From Lysobacter sp. (GTDB lineage: Bacteria > Pseudomonadota > Gammaproteobacteria > Xanthomonadales > Xanthomonadaceae), in NCBI GenBank assembly GCA_011526085.1, contig WYBC01000023.1, positions 1 to 64,000 of the forward strand: a stretch of DNA of 64,000 nucleotides, read 5' to 3'. A model generated the notes under the pieces. The model saw only the letters and a program-made list of their open reading frames with translations, was not told where the DNA came from and made no database searches. Shown here one piece after another: positions 17,411 to 25,853 of this stretch. Position 1 is the first letter of the stretch. Each line of letters begins with the position of its first letter. The translations under genes and the position numbers were made by a program.

Positions 17411-19123
17411 ATGCGCACCCAGTCCCTGACCATCGCGTCCCTGTGTTTGCTGACCATCGCCACCGGTGCGGCCCACACCGCCGACCGCGTCACCGGCAAA
17501 CCCTTCGCCACCCGCAGCGAGGTCTATGCGCCGCATGCGATGGCGGCGACCTCGCATCCGCTGGCGACGCAGATCGCGCTGCAGACGATGCGCGAGGGCG
17601 GAAGCGCGGTGGACGCGGCGATCGCCGCCAACGCCGCGCTCGGGCTGATGGAGCCGACGGGCAATGGCATCGGCGGCGATCTGTTCGCGATCGTGTGGGA
17701 TCCGAAGACGAAGAAGCTGCACGGCTACAACGGCTCGGGCCGTTCGCCGAAGGCGCTGACCCTGGAAGAATTCGAACGCCGCGGGCTGAAGGACATTCCG
17801 CCGCACGGGCCGCTGCCGGTGACGGTGCCGGGCACGGTCGATGCGTGGTTCGCGCTGCACGCGAAGTTCGGCCGGCGCACGATGGCGCAGAACCTCGCGC
17901 CGACGATCGCCTACGCGCGCAACGGCCACCCGGTGCACGAGGTGATCGCCTACTACTGGGGCCGCAGCGTGCCGGTGCTGTCGAAATGGCCCGGGTTCAG
18001 GGAGCAGTTCACGATCGACGGCCGCGCGCCGCGGCGCGGCGAGACCTGGCGCAATCCGAATCTCGCGAACACGCTGGAGAAGATCGCCCGCGGCGGTCGC
18101 GATGCGTTCTACACCGGCGAGATCGCGCGCGCCATCGATGCCTATTTCAAGGCCAACGACGGCTTCCTGCGTTACGAGGATCTGGCCGCGCATCGCGGCG
18201 AGTGGGTCGACCCGGTGAGCACGAACTATCGCGGCTACGACGTGTGGGAGCTGCCGCCGAACGGGCAGGGCATCGCCGCGCTGCAGATCCTCAATCTGCT
18301 GGAGCCCTACGATCTGAAATCCTACGGCTTCGGCAGCCCCGAACACGTGCATCTGTTCGTCGAGGCCAAGAAACTCGCGTTCGCCGATCGCGCGGCGTCG
18401 TACGCCGATCCGCGGTTCCATCGCACGCCGGTCGCGCGGCTGATCTCGAAGGACTATGCGCGCGAACGCGGTGCGCTGATCTCGATGGAGCGCGCGATGA
18501 AAGCCGCCGAACCCGGCGTCATTCCCGAACTCAACGAAGGCGACACCATCTACATGACCGTCGCCGATGCCGACGGCATGATGGTCTCGCTGATCCAGTC
18601 GAACTATCGCGGCATGGGCAGCGGCATGGCGCCGCCGGGGCTGGGTTTCATCTTCCAGGATCGCGGCGAGCAGTTCGTGCTCAAGCGTGGACACGCCAAC
18701 AGCTTCGCGCCGGGCAAGCGTCCGTTCCATACCATCATTCCCGCGTTCGTGACGAAGGACGGCAAGCCGTGGCTGAGCTACGGCGTGATGGGCGGCGCGA
18801 TGCAGCCGCAGGGCCATGTGCAGATCCTGCTGAACATGATCGATTTCGGCATGAACCTGCAGGAAGCCGGCGACGCGCCGCGCATCCAGCACGACGGCAG
18901 CACCGAGCCCGCGGGGCAGGGCACGGCGATGACCGACGGCGGCGAGGTCGATCTGGAAAGCGGCTTTCCGATCGAGACGATCCGCGCGCTGATGCGCAAG
19001 GGCCACAGCGTCCGTTTCGCCGACGGCCCCTACGGCGGCTATCAGGCGATCATGGTGAATCCCGAAGGCGGTTACGTCGGCGCCAGCGAATCGCGCAAGG
19101 ACGGCATGGCGGCGGGGTATTGA
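17411..19123 (+). CDS. Gamma-glutamyltransferase family protein (periplasmic)
   Basis: 570 residues with a signal peptide (MRTQSLTIASLCLLTIATGAAHTA); ATG 17411 chosen over an upstream in-frame extension that lacks a signal. The N-terminus (HPLATQIALQTMREGGSAVDAAIAAN in two halves, then GNGIGGDLF) is typical of the Ntn-hydrolase GGT family. The family self-cleaves at a Thr that becomes the nucleophile; the matching residue is Thr379 in GDTIYMT. The usual TTH triad at the cleavage site reads T-I-Y here, so this is a divergent member and its substrate is uncertain. Later family motifs (GSGMAPPG, GGAMQPQGH) are present. No operon partner. Confidence 0.85.
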   Translation: MRTQSLTIASLCLLTIATGAAHTADRVTGKPFATRSEVYAPHAMAATSHPLATQIALQTMREGGSAVDAAIAANAALGLMEPTGNGIGGDLFAIVWDPKTKKLHGYNGSGRSPKALTLEEFERRGLKDIPPHGPLPVTVPGTVDAWFALHAKFGRRTMAQNLAPTIAYARNGHPVHEVIAYYWGRSVPVLSKWPGFREQFTIDGRAPRRGETWRNPNLANTLEKIARGGRDAFYTGEIARAIDAYFKANDGFLRYEDLAAHRGEWVDPVSTNYRGYDVWELPPNGQGIAALQILNLLEPYDLKSYGFGSPEHVHLFVEAKKLAFADRAASYADPRFHRTPVARLISKDYARERGALISMERAMKAAEPGVIPELNEGDTIYMTVADADGMMVSLIQSNYRGMGSGMAPPGLGFIFQDRGEQFVLKRGHANSFAPGKRPFHTIIPAFVTKDGKPWLSYGVMGGAMQPQGHVQILLNMIDFGMNLQEAGDAPRIQHDGSTEPAGQGTAMTDGGEVDLESGFPIETIRALMRKGHSVRFADGPYGGYQAIMVNPEGGYVGASESRKDGMAAGY

Positions 19124-19185
19124 GCCCGGCGTCCCCGCCCCGTCTGCAGGACGAGGCGAGGACGCGCATCACGGGGGCTCGGCGG

Positions 19186-19392
19186 TCAGCCGCAGCCGCG
19201 ACGCGTGAGGCAGTCGAAGTATTCGGCGGTGCAGAATTCCTGCTCGCCACCGTTGATGATGCAGCTCTCGTACTGCTGCCAGCAGTAGGCGTAGGTCGAG
19301 GGCGTGCAGGCGGCGTTCGCGTAACCTGCGCTGCCCAGGGTCAGCAACGCTGCGAGAAGGAACGGGCGGACGAGATGGCGGCTCCTGTTCAT
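19186..19392 (-). CDS. Small secreted six-cysteine protein
   Basis: 68 residues with a clear signal peptide (MNRSRHLVRPFLLAALLTLG, then ANA). The mature part of ~41 residues has six Cys with spacing C-x7-C-x6-C-x9-C-x6-C-x5-C, which could form three disulfides. It is also rich in Tyr and acidic residues. It is convergent with the transferase gene and divergent from the transporter gene. No family recognised; the ordered Cys and signal make it a real gene. A periplasmic or extracellular role is inferred. Confidence 0.7.
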   Translation of the reverse strand: MNRSRHLVRPFLLAALLTLGSAGYANAACTPSTYAYCWQQYESCIINGGEQEFCTAEYFDCLTRRGCG

Positions 19393-19544
19393 GGCAAATC
19401 CTGTGCTCAGGCCCCGGAGCGGGGCGCCACCATGCTACTGCGGCCGATGAGGAGGATGTTGCCGTCCACTGGCCGGCGATCGCAGTATTCCCTTTCGCCG
19501 ACGTCGTGTGTCGAGAGCCGGCGGCACCAGCCCCGAGCCCGACC

Positions 19545-20468
19545 ATGACCTTCGACGCCTTCGCCCTGATTCTCGCCATGCTCGCGCTGGGCTATGCCTT
19601 CCAGCGCCTGCGCGTGCTGCCCGACGACGCGGCGCAGACGTTGAACCTCGTGGTGCTGTACGTCTGCCTGCCGGCGGCGGTGCTGCGCTACGCGCCGCGG
19701 CTGCATCTGGAGCCGGCGTTGATCGGCGTCGCTGTGGTGCCGTGGCTGCTGCTGGCGGCGACGGTCGCGCTGGTGACGCTGGCGGCGCGCTGGCTGCGCT
19801 TCCGCGACGACGAACGCGCGGTGCTGTTGCTGACCGTGGCCTTGGGCAACACCAGTTTTCTCGGTTATCCGCTGACGCGCGCGCTGATCGGCGAACACGC
19901 GCTGCCGTACGCGGTGATCTACGACCAGTTCGGCGCGTTCCTGATGCTGTCGACATTCGGGCTGTGGGTGCTGGCGCGCTATGGCGGCGGCCTTCCTGAG
20001 GGAAGCCGCGCACCGACCGCGCGCGGGATGCTGCTGCGGGTGCTGAAATTTCCGCCGCTGTGGGCGTTGACCGTCGGGTTCACGGTCATGCCTGCGGAAC
20101 CGCCGTCATGGATCGCCGGCGGCCTGCAGCGCCTGTCCGATGCGCTGTTGCCGCTGGCGATGCTGACCATCGGCCTGTCGGTGAAACTGGCGTTGCCGCG
20201 CGATGAACTCAAACCCCTGGCCACCGGTCTGGCGCTCAAGCTGGCGTTGATGCCGGCGCTGGCGCTGCTGCTGGTGCCGCTGCTCGGACTGCACGGCGAG
20301 ATGGCCCGCACCACAGTGCTGGAATCGGCGATGCCGTCGATGGTGACCGCCGGTGCGCTGGCGATCTCCCACAACCTCGCGCCGCGCCTCGCCGCCGCGA
20401 TGGTCGGCTACGGCCTGCTGTTGTCGCTGATCACGCTGCCGCTGTGGGCGGGCCTGCCGATCGGCTAG
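19545..20468 (+). CDS. AEC (auxin efflux carrier) family transporter
   Basis: 307 residues, almost entirely hydrophobic with about ten predicted membrane segments. The N-terminus (FALILAMLALGYAFQRLRVLP), a helix break in LPAAVLRYAP, and the internal GNTSFLGYPLTRALIGE motif match the AEC/BART superfamily. Family members export or exchange small organic acids; the substrate here cannot be told. ATG 19545 places the first helix directly at the N-terminus; the upstream extension is polar. It is divergent from the small Cys-rich gene, with no operon partner. Confidence 0.82.
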   Translation: MTFDAFALILAMLALGYAFQRLRVLPDDAAQTLNLVVLYVCLPAAVLRYAPRLHLEPALIGVAVVPWLLLAATVALVTLAARWLRFRDDERAVLLLTVALGNTSFLGYPLTRALIGEHALPYAVIYDQFGAFLMLSTFGLWVLARYGGGLPEGSRAPTARGMLLRVLKFPPLWALTVGFTVMPAEPPSWIAGGLQRLSDALLPLAMLTIGLSVKLALPRDELKPLATGLALKLALMPALALLLVPLLGLHGEMARTTVLESAMPSMVTAGALAISHNLAPRLAAAMVGYGLLLSLITLPLWAGLPIG

Positions 20469-20535
20469 CATTTCCGCACGCGGCGCGCCGTCTGAGATGC
20501 GGCGCGCCGAATCCCATCCATCCGACGCGACCGCC

Positions 20536-21234
20536 ATGATCAGCAACGAGATCGACATCGACGATTGGCGGCGCGCGCTGGCGCAGCGGACGCGCATCCA
20601 GATTCCGGACTTCCTGCAGCCCGCCGCGGCGGAGACGCTGGCGCGCGAACTGGCCGAGCGCGTGCCCTGGCAACTTGCCGAACGCAGCAGCGGCGAAGCG
20701 AGGACCACGCCGCGTGGCGCCTATCCCGACGATGCCGATTACGCGCGCCTGCTGCAGCACGGCTATGCACGCGCCGCCAACGCCTACCAGTTCGCCTACG
20801 ACAGCTACATGCTGGTGAAGGCGGCGAAGGAAGGCTGGGACCCGGACCTGCTGGTCCACGGCGTGCTGCGTTTCCTGAACGCGCCGCAGTTCATCGCATT
20901 CGCGCGCCTGCTGTCCGGCGATGCGGCGATCTCCCGCACCGTGCTGCAGTGCACGCGCTACCGCCCCGGGCAGTACCTGATGCCGCACGACGATCAGGAC
21001 GACACCGAGGGTCGCCGCTATGCCTTCGTGATCAATCTCAGCCGCGACTGGCGACCGGACTGGGGCGGCCAGTTGCAGTTTCTCGACAACGACGGCGACG
21101 TGCTGGAGACCTTCCTGCCGCGCTGGAATTCGCTGAGCCTGTTCCGGGTGCCGCAGCGCCATCAGGTCACCTTCGTGGTTCCGTGGGCGGCGCATCCGCG
21201 GCATGCCATCACCGGGTGGTGGCTGGCGGGTTGA
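20536..21234 (+). CDS. 2-oxoglutarate/Fe(II)-dependent oxygenase (prolyl 4-hydroxylase-like)
   Basis: 232 residues from ATG 20536 (an in-frame ATG at 20497 would add 13). The Fe(II) triad is visible: His151 and Asp153 in LMPHDDQ, and His209 in PQRHQVTF. Arg222 in PRHAITGWW would bind 2-oxoglutarate. This is the double-stranded beta-helix layout of the P4Hc family, which hydroxylates proline or other residues. No signal peptide, so cytosolic. Bacterial homologues modify translation factors or unknown targets; the substrate here is unknown. It stands alone between a transporter and a LuxR gene. Confidence 0.83.
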   Translation: MISNEIDIDDWRRALAQRTRIQIPDFLQPAAAETLARELAERVPWQLAERSSGEARTTPRGAYPDDADYARLLQHGYARAANAYQFAYDSYMLVKAAKEGWDPDLLVHGVLRFLNAPQFIAFARLLSGDAAISRTVLQCTRYRPGQYLMPHDDQDDTEGRRYAFVINLSRDWRPDWGGQLQFLDNDGDVLETFLPRWNSLSLFRVPQRHQVTFVVPWAAHPRHAITGWWLAG

Positions 21235-21311
21235 ATGCGGACCGGCGGGCGGCGATAGACTGGCCGGCACGCGCGGCACGACCGCCGCGCAACGGTGCGG
21301 GAGACCGGCAG

Positions 21312-21725
21312 ATGTGGAAGCGGGCGATCTACTACGGCGCACTGCTGGCCGCCGGCACCCTGGCGCTGCAGTGGCTCGATTACCAGCGGCTGGCGCGCGC
21401 GCATTCGGACGCGATCTACATCTTCCTGATCGCCGCGGGCTTTCTCGCGCTCGGTGTCTGGCTGGGCGCCCGCGCACTCGGGGCCGGCAAGCCGCTCCCC
21501 TTCGACGGCAACCCGCAGGCGGTGGCGTCGCTGGGCATCAGCCCGCGCGAGCTGACCGTGCTGCAGGCGCTGGCCGCCGGTCGCTCCAACAAGGAGATCG
21601 CCGCGCTGCTGGAGGTCTCGCCGAACACGGTGAAGACCCACGTCGCCCGGCTGTTCGAGAAGCTGGGCGCGCGGCGGCGGACCGAAGCCATCCATCGCGC
21701 GCGGTCGCTGGGGATCCTGCCCTGA
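21312..21725 (+). CDS. Membrane-anchored LuxR-type transcriptional regulator
   Basis: 137 residues. Two hydrophobic helices lie at the N-terminus (about 5-22 and 35-57). After a short linker comes a LuxR/GerE helix-turn-helix (about 72-132) with the standard SPRELTVLQALAAGRSNKEIA and SPNTVKTHVARLFEKL elements. There is no receiver domain. ATG 21312 follows GGAGA. The DUF4199 membrane protein gene starts 115 nt downstream in the same direction, and the pair likely works together, with the membrane segments sensing envelope state (inference). Confidence 0.85.
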   Translation: MWKRAIYYGALLAAGTLALQWLDYQRLARAHSDAIYIFLIAAGFLALGVWLGARALGAGKPLPFDGNPQAVASLGISPRELTVLQALAAGRSNKEIAALLEVSPNTVKTHVARLFEKLGARRRTEAIHRARSLGILP

Positions 21726-21840
21726 CGGTCCCTGTCGCGCGGTTTTGCGGGTGATTTCCGCGGAATCACCCGTTCGGGCGATTGCCTGACTGTATCCCGA
21801 CGCGGTCAATGACGCCTTCACCATTTCGAGGAAGACCCGC

Positions 21841-22377
21841 ATGTTCCGCACCATCCTGCTCTGGGGCACCGTCGCCGGCCTGATCGTCGGCAGCATCCTG
21901 TTCGGCACCACGGTCGCGATGGCCGACCAACCGCCCTCGATGGGCGTCGGCATGGCGATCGGGTACACGTCCATGCTGATCGCCCTGAGCGCCATCTTCG
22001 TGGGCGTGAAGCGGCATCGCGACGACGCCCTCGGCGGCGTCATCCGTTTCTGGCCGGCGTTCGGCATGGGGCTGGGCATCAGCGTCGTCGCGGGCGTGTT
22101 CTACGTCCTGGCCTGGGAAGCCGCGCTGGCGGTGACCGGTCTGGACTATGGCGCCAAGTTCGCCGAGCACCTCATCGCGCAGCGCAGGGCCGAAGGCGCC
22201 AGCGCCGCGGAACTCGCGCGGATCACGGCCGAGATGAAGGCTTTCAGCGTCCAGTACGCCGACCCGCTGTACCGGATGCCGATGACCTTCACCGAGATCT
22301 TCCCGGTCGGCGTGCTGGTGTCGCTGATCTCGGCGGCGCTGCTGCGCAGGAGCAGCTTCCTGCCCGCAAGGCGCTGA
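21841..22377 (+). CDS. DUF4199 family membrane protein
   Basis: 178 residues with four hydrophobic segments (about 5-27, 38-57, 70-95 and 145-166) and a charged loop of ~45 residues between the third and fourth (FAEHLIAQRRAEGASAAELA), as in DUF4199 proteins. ATG 21841 follows GAGGAAG. It probably forms a unit with the membrane-anchored LuxR gene upstream. The last ~12 residues (LLRRSSFLPARR) are encoded by a repeat that recurs at 24252-24280, so the C-terminus may be repeat-derived. Molecular function unknown. Confidence 0.8.
   Translation: MFRTILLWGTVAGLIVGSILFGTTVAMADQPPSMGVGMAIGYTSMLIALSAIFVGVKRHRDDALGGVIRFWPAFGMGLGISVVAGVFYVLAWEAALAVTGLDYGAKFAEHLIAQRRAEGASAAELARITAEMKAFSVQYADPLYRMPMTFTEIFPVGVLVSLISAALLRRSSFLPARR
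22339..22367 (+). repeat. 29-bp dispersed repeat, copy 1 (codes DUF4199 C-terminus)
   Basis: It matches 24252-24280 at 28 of 29 positions. It contains the inverted pair GCAGGA / TCCTGC, so it can form a hairpin like a REP. It lies at the extreme 3' end of a gene here. Confidence 0.65.
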
Positions 22378-22387
22378 CGCTTTTCGT

Positions 22388-22412
22388 GCGAGCGGCGCAA
22401 GCCGCGATGCTT
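22388..22412 (+). repeat. REP-like element
   Basis: GCGAGCGGCGCAAGCCGCGA and following bases have a GCGGC / GCCGC stem (22392-22396 / 22401-22405). They resemble the GGGAGCGGC..GCCGCGATGCTT REPs common in pseudomonads and xanthomonads. It lies 10 nt after the DUF4199 stop. Confidence 0.5.
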
Positions 22413-22554
22413 CCGTGCGCCTTCCCGTTCGCGAAGCGGAGGGAAGGGCCGGGGCAGGGCGTTTTTCGGAAGCGAGACACCGCGTGACTTGCCGCGGCTG
22501 CCTGGCCTGCAGGCGACATGCTCGGCACGAAGACGCTGCTGACCTTCGCTTTCG

Positions 22555-23406
22555 TCAAGACGCATCCCGCTGCCCCGCGAGCCAATCGCGCGGAGAAACC
22601 CCGAGACGCTCGCGGAACACGCGCGACAGCGCGGTACCGTTGGCGTAGCCGAGTTCGTTCGCGACGACATTGAGCCGCCGTCCACGGCTCAGCTGCTGCT
22701 TCGCGACCGTGATCCGCCAGTCGGCCAGATACTGCCCCGGCGTGATGTCGAGCACCTGTTTGAACCTCGACGCGAACGCCGTGCGCGACATCCCGGCCTC
22801 GGCCGCGAGCGACTCGAGCGACCACGACGCGCCGGGTGTCGCATGCATCGCGGTCAGGGCCTTGGCCAGTTGCGGATCGGCGAAGCCATGGATCAGCCCG
22901 CGTTCGATACCGAGCTGTTCGGGATGATCCATGGCCCAGCGCAGCAGTTGGACCATGACCACTTCGAACAGCTTGTCGGCGACGAGCCGGTGACCGCAGC
23001 GCACCCGGTCCGTTTCCGCGAACAGCAGCCGCAGGACGTCGTCCAGACCATCAATGGCGTCCAGCGGCAGCACCATCACGTCGGGCAGTGCGCGCACCAG
23101 CGGATGCCGGTCCCCGTCCTCGAATTCCACGCTCGCGCACGTGAAGTCCGACCCGTCTTCGAGGCGATGCCGGAACTGATGCGCTTTGGCGCGCGGATAG
23201 AACAGCAGGCTGGGCCGATCGATGGAAAAGCCCGCGGCCTGTCCCCCCGGCCCGGGCTCGCGTACGTCCAGCGCACCGTGCCTGAGGATGTGGAGAAACC
23301 CGCGTCCGGGGACCGCCTCGAAGTCCTGGATGCCGCACAGCCGGCCACTGTGGAACAGATGGGCGCGCATCCGGAAGCGCTCGAAGAGATCGGAAAGTCG
23401 GTCCAT
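22555..23406 (-). CDS. AraC-family transcriptional regulator (cupin sensor type)
   Basis: 283 residues from ATG at 23406. The longer frame to 23550 would run through the AT-rich promoter region and is rejected. The N-terminal ~170 residues are a cupin-like sensing domain (FHSGRLCGIQDFE, LLFYPRAKAHQF). The C-terminal ~100 hold the two AraC helix-turn-helices (WSLESLAAEAGMSRTAFASR and the NVVANELGYANGTALSR segment). It is divergent from the carboxymuconolactone-decarboxylase-family gene across a 189-nt gap, the usual layout when such a regulator controls its neighbour and itself. The inducer is unknown. Confidence 0.88.
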   Translation of the reverse strand: MDRLSDLFERFRMRAHLFHSGRLCGIQDFEAVPGRGFLHILRHGALDVREPGPGGQAAGFSIDRPSLLFYPRAKAHQFRHRLEDGSDFTCASVEFEDGDRHPLVRALPDVMVLPLDAIDGLDDVLRLLFAETDRVRCGHRLVADKLFEVVMVQLLRWAMDHPEQLGIERGLIHGFADPQLAKALTAMHATPGASWSLESLAAEAGMSRTAFASRFKQVLDITPGQYLADWRITVAKQQLSRGRRLNVVANELGYANGTALSRVFRERLGVSPRDWLAGQRDAS

Positions 23407-23460
23407 GTTCTGTACGAAATGGTAGAAAAATTGAACTGATAGTACCAATAAGTACAGGCT
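23407..23460. promoter_or_regulatory. AT-rich divergent promoter region, araC-like / CMD genes
   Basis: This short AT-rich patch stands out in GC-rich DNA. Rightward: TTGAAC (23431-23436) and TACAGG (23453-23458), spacer 16. Leftward: a TTGGTA / TACCAT pair with about 18 nt between. TGTAC (23411-23415) and GTACA (23452-23456) form an inverted pair that could be an operator. Confidence 0.45.
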
Positions 23461-23595
23461 TCTCCGCAAGAATGCCCGCCATGCGCTGCCGTGCGTCAGC
23501 GATGTGTTCAAGGTCGCCTCGGCGGACCTCTCCCTGCCGGGCGTCGTCAACGAATGAATCCGTTTTCCCCTTTCCCTCCCACCCTGGAGTCAACG

Positions 23596-24141
23596 ATGAA
23601 TCGTGTTTCCCTGATCGACCGCAACCAGACCACCGAAGACCGCAAGGCGCTGCTCGACGAGATCCACGGCGCGTTCGGAACCGTGCCCAACATGTTCCGC
23701 GCGGTCGCCAATTCCCCGGCCGCGCTCAAGAGCATGTGGGGCGCCTTCGGCGCGCTGGGCGGCGGACGTCTGGCCGCGACGCTCGGCGAACAGATCGCCG
23801 TGGCGATCGCCGACCGCAACGCCTGCGAATACTGTTTGGCTGCGCATACCGCGTTGGGCAGGAAGGCCGGCGCCAGTGCCGAGGAGATGCAGGCGGCGCA
23901 GGCCGGCCGTTCTGCCGATCCGAAAACCGACGCGGCGCTGCGCTTCGCGCTGAAGCTGGTGTCCGATCGCGGCCAGGTCTCCGCACAGGATGTGGACGCG
24001 ATGCGCGCCGCCGGATTCGACGACGAGGACCTCGTCGAGATCCTGGCGCACGTCGCGCTGAACCTGTTCACCAATTACGTCAACGTCGCATTCGCCACGC
24101 CGGTCGATTTTCCGGCGGTGAAGCTCGGCCGCGCCGCGTAA
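23596..24141 (+). CDS. Carboxymuconolactone decarboxylase / AhpD-like family protein
   Basis: 181 residues from ATG 23596 after CTGGAG. All-helical CMD fold with the AhpD-type redox motif: Glu65, Cys77-x-x-Cys80 and His84 (ACEYCLAAH). Such proteins act as alkylhydroperoxidases or peroxidase partners; the CxxC favours this over decarboxylase activity. No signal peptide. Divergent from the AraC gene, which likely regulates it, possibly in response to a toxic organic compound or peroxide (inference). A strong hairpin follows the stop. Confidence 0.87.
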   Translation: MNRVSLIDRNQTTEDRKALLDEIHGAFGTVPNMFRAVANSPAALKSMWGAFGALGGGRLAATLGEQIAVAIADRNACEYCLAAHTALGRKAGASAEEMQAAQAGRSADPKTDAALRFALKLVSDRGQVSAQDVDAMRAAGFDDEDLVEILAHVALNLFTNYVNVAFATPVDFPAVKLGRAA

Positions 24142-24153
24142 GGGCCGTCCGCA

Positions 24154-24186
24154 CCGGCGCGATGATCGAAAAGATCGTCGCGCCGG
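24154..24186 (+). terminator. Hairpin terminator after the CMD gene
   Basis: CCGGCGCGATGATC (24154-24167) pairs with GATCGTCGCGCCGG (24173-24186), with one G-T wobble, across a GAAAA loop. CGTTCCCTTCC follows. The stem is strong and the T tract weak. Confidence 0.6.
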
Positions 24187-24251
24187 CGTTCCCTTCCGGG
24201 GGCGATGCGAATTCGGCCCATGGTTCATGCCGATGCGCCGACCTGGCGCCG

Positions 24252-24280
24252 CTGCTGCGCAGGAGCGGCTTCCTGCCCGC
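24252..24280 (+). repeat. 29-bp dispersed repeat, copy 2
   Basis: Differs at one position from 22339-22367. It lies between the CMD terminator and the DUF389 stop, and in the same reading frame it would end LLRRSGFLPARRA-stop, as copy 1 does. Confidence 0.65.
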
Positions 24281-24312
24281 GCGGCGCGCCTGAGGTTCGC
24301 CGGACGGGAGGA

Positions 24313-25704
24313 TCATTCCCGCGGGCGGTCGAACACCACGGCGACCGCATCCGTTCCGGCCCGGGCCTTGAACCAGGCGAGGATCCTGTCGCGGTCCGGC
24401 CCGGCAATGTCGTTAGACGACTGCACGATCAGTTGCACCACCGGCGAGGTCTCCGCCCCGTCGACGATCCGGTAGCCCTGGCTGAGCGTGATCGAGGTCG
24501 CCGCGGGCAAAAGCGCCCGCAGTTCCGCGGCGATCGCGTCCGTCTGGTCCAGCAGCGCCTCGCGCGTGGCCAGACGGTCGCGCAGCGCGGCCAGCTCCGC
24601 ATCCTTCTTCTGCAGCGCGTCCTGGCTGTCGCGATAGAGGTCGCTGAGCAGGCTGGATTTCAGCGCGGTCACGTCGATGCGATCGTTCTCGCCGGCCTGG
24701 TGCACCAGCATCTTCGCGCCGGGCAGGCCCGCGGTCGCGAGCTTGCCTTCGATGCGCTGCAGCGTGGGCCGGTCCAGCGGCAGCCCGATCAGCGACACTT
24801 CGATCGCCCGCGTCGCCGGATCGACCCGGGTATCGGCCACGTGCGCGCTGTCGAACGCGAATTCGTCGCGCACGAATGCGATCGCGCGCGACTTGAACAC
24901 TTCCTGCTGCACCAGCCGGTACGCCAGCCAGGCGCTGGGCAGCGCCGTGGCCAGCGCCAGCATCAGCAGCCCGTTGCGCAGCCGCCGCTCCACCTTCGAA
25001 TCCACCGATGCATGCACCGGCACCCGCACCAGGCGGATGCCGATCACCGTCGCCAGCGCGATGAACACGCAGTTGATCGAATACAGATAGAACGCGCCGC
25101 CGAAGTATCGCCACTGCCCGGTGGCGAGTCCGTAGCCGGCGGTGCACAGCGGCGGCATCAGCGCGGTGGCGATGGCCACGCCCGGGATCACGTTCGACTT
25201 CTCTTCGCGGGTGATGCCGACGATGCCGGCGAGCCCGCCGAACAGCGCGATCAGCACGTCCCACAGCGTCGGCGATGTTCGCGCCAGCAGCTCCGACTGC
25301 GCTTCCGCCAGCGGCGTGACCAGGAAATACAGGGTCGACACGCCCAGACTGATCGCCGAGGCGATGGCGAGATTCCACAGCGAGGTGCGGATCAGCGCGA
25401 AGTCGTACACCGCCGCGCCCAGGCCCACGCCCATGATCGGGCCCATCAGCGGCGAGATCAGCATCGCGCCGATGATCACCGCGGTCGAATTCACGTTCAG
25501 TCCGATCGACGCGATGAAGATCGCGAACATCAGGATCCACGGGGTCGCACCGCGCAGCGCCACGCCTTCGCGGATCCGGCGCTCGATGACCGCGTCGTCG
25601 GCCTTGTCCGCCAGCAGGCTGAAGCGCGCGGCCATCGCCCGGCGCAGGCGCGTCGACGACAGTGGCGGGTCGCGACGCGGTTCGGCGTGCGGTTCGGTCT
25701 TCAT
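24313..25704 (-). CDS. DUF389 (TIGR00341-like) membrane protein
   Basis: 463 residues from ATG at 25704; the open frame continues upstream only as a shadow of the next gene. Residues ~55-260 hold about six membrane helices with the family signature (GLNVNSTAVIIGAMLISPLM in its first part, then GPIMGVGLG). A C-terminal cytoplasmic or periplasmic domain of ~200 residues follows, with a coiled-coil segment (SQDALQKKDAELAALRDRLA). Function of DUF389 proteins is not settled. The gene is monocistronic with a 149-nt gap to the GH18-like gene behind it. Confidence 0.85.
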   Translation of the reverse strand: MKTEPHAEPRRDPPLSSTRLRRAMAARFSLLADKADDAVIERRIREGVALRGATPWILMFAIFIASIGLNVNSTAVIIGAMLISPLMGPIMGVGLGAAVYDFALIRTSLWNLAIASAISLGVSTLYFLVTPLAEAQSELLARTSPTLWDVLIALFGGLAGIVGITREEKSNVIPGVAIATALMPPLCTAGYGLATGQWRYFGGAFYLYSINCVFIALATVIGIRLVRVPVHASVDSKVERRLRNGLLMLALATALPSAWLAYRLVQQEVFKSRAIAFVRDEFAFDSAHVADTRVDPATRAIEVSLIGLPLDRPTLQRIEGKLATAGLPGAKMLVHQAGENDRIDVTALKSSLLSDLYRDSQDALQKKDAELAALRDRLATREALLDQTDAIAAELRALLPAATSITLSQGYRIVDGAETSPVVQLIVQSSNDIAGPDRDRILAWFKARAGTDAVAVVFDRPRE

Positions 25705-25853
25705 CGCGGCCTCGTGGTCGAAAGGGTCCCCGCGCACATGGTGCAGCGAAACCGCGCGGGACGGGAGCCCCCGACGGCGATGCGGCAGACGACCCTGCGC
25801 AACGACCGCGATCGACGCGAAGACCGCGTCGATCCGGCCCCGACAGTGCGGCC

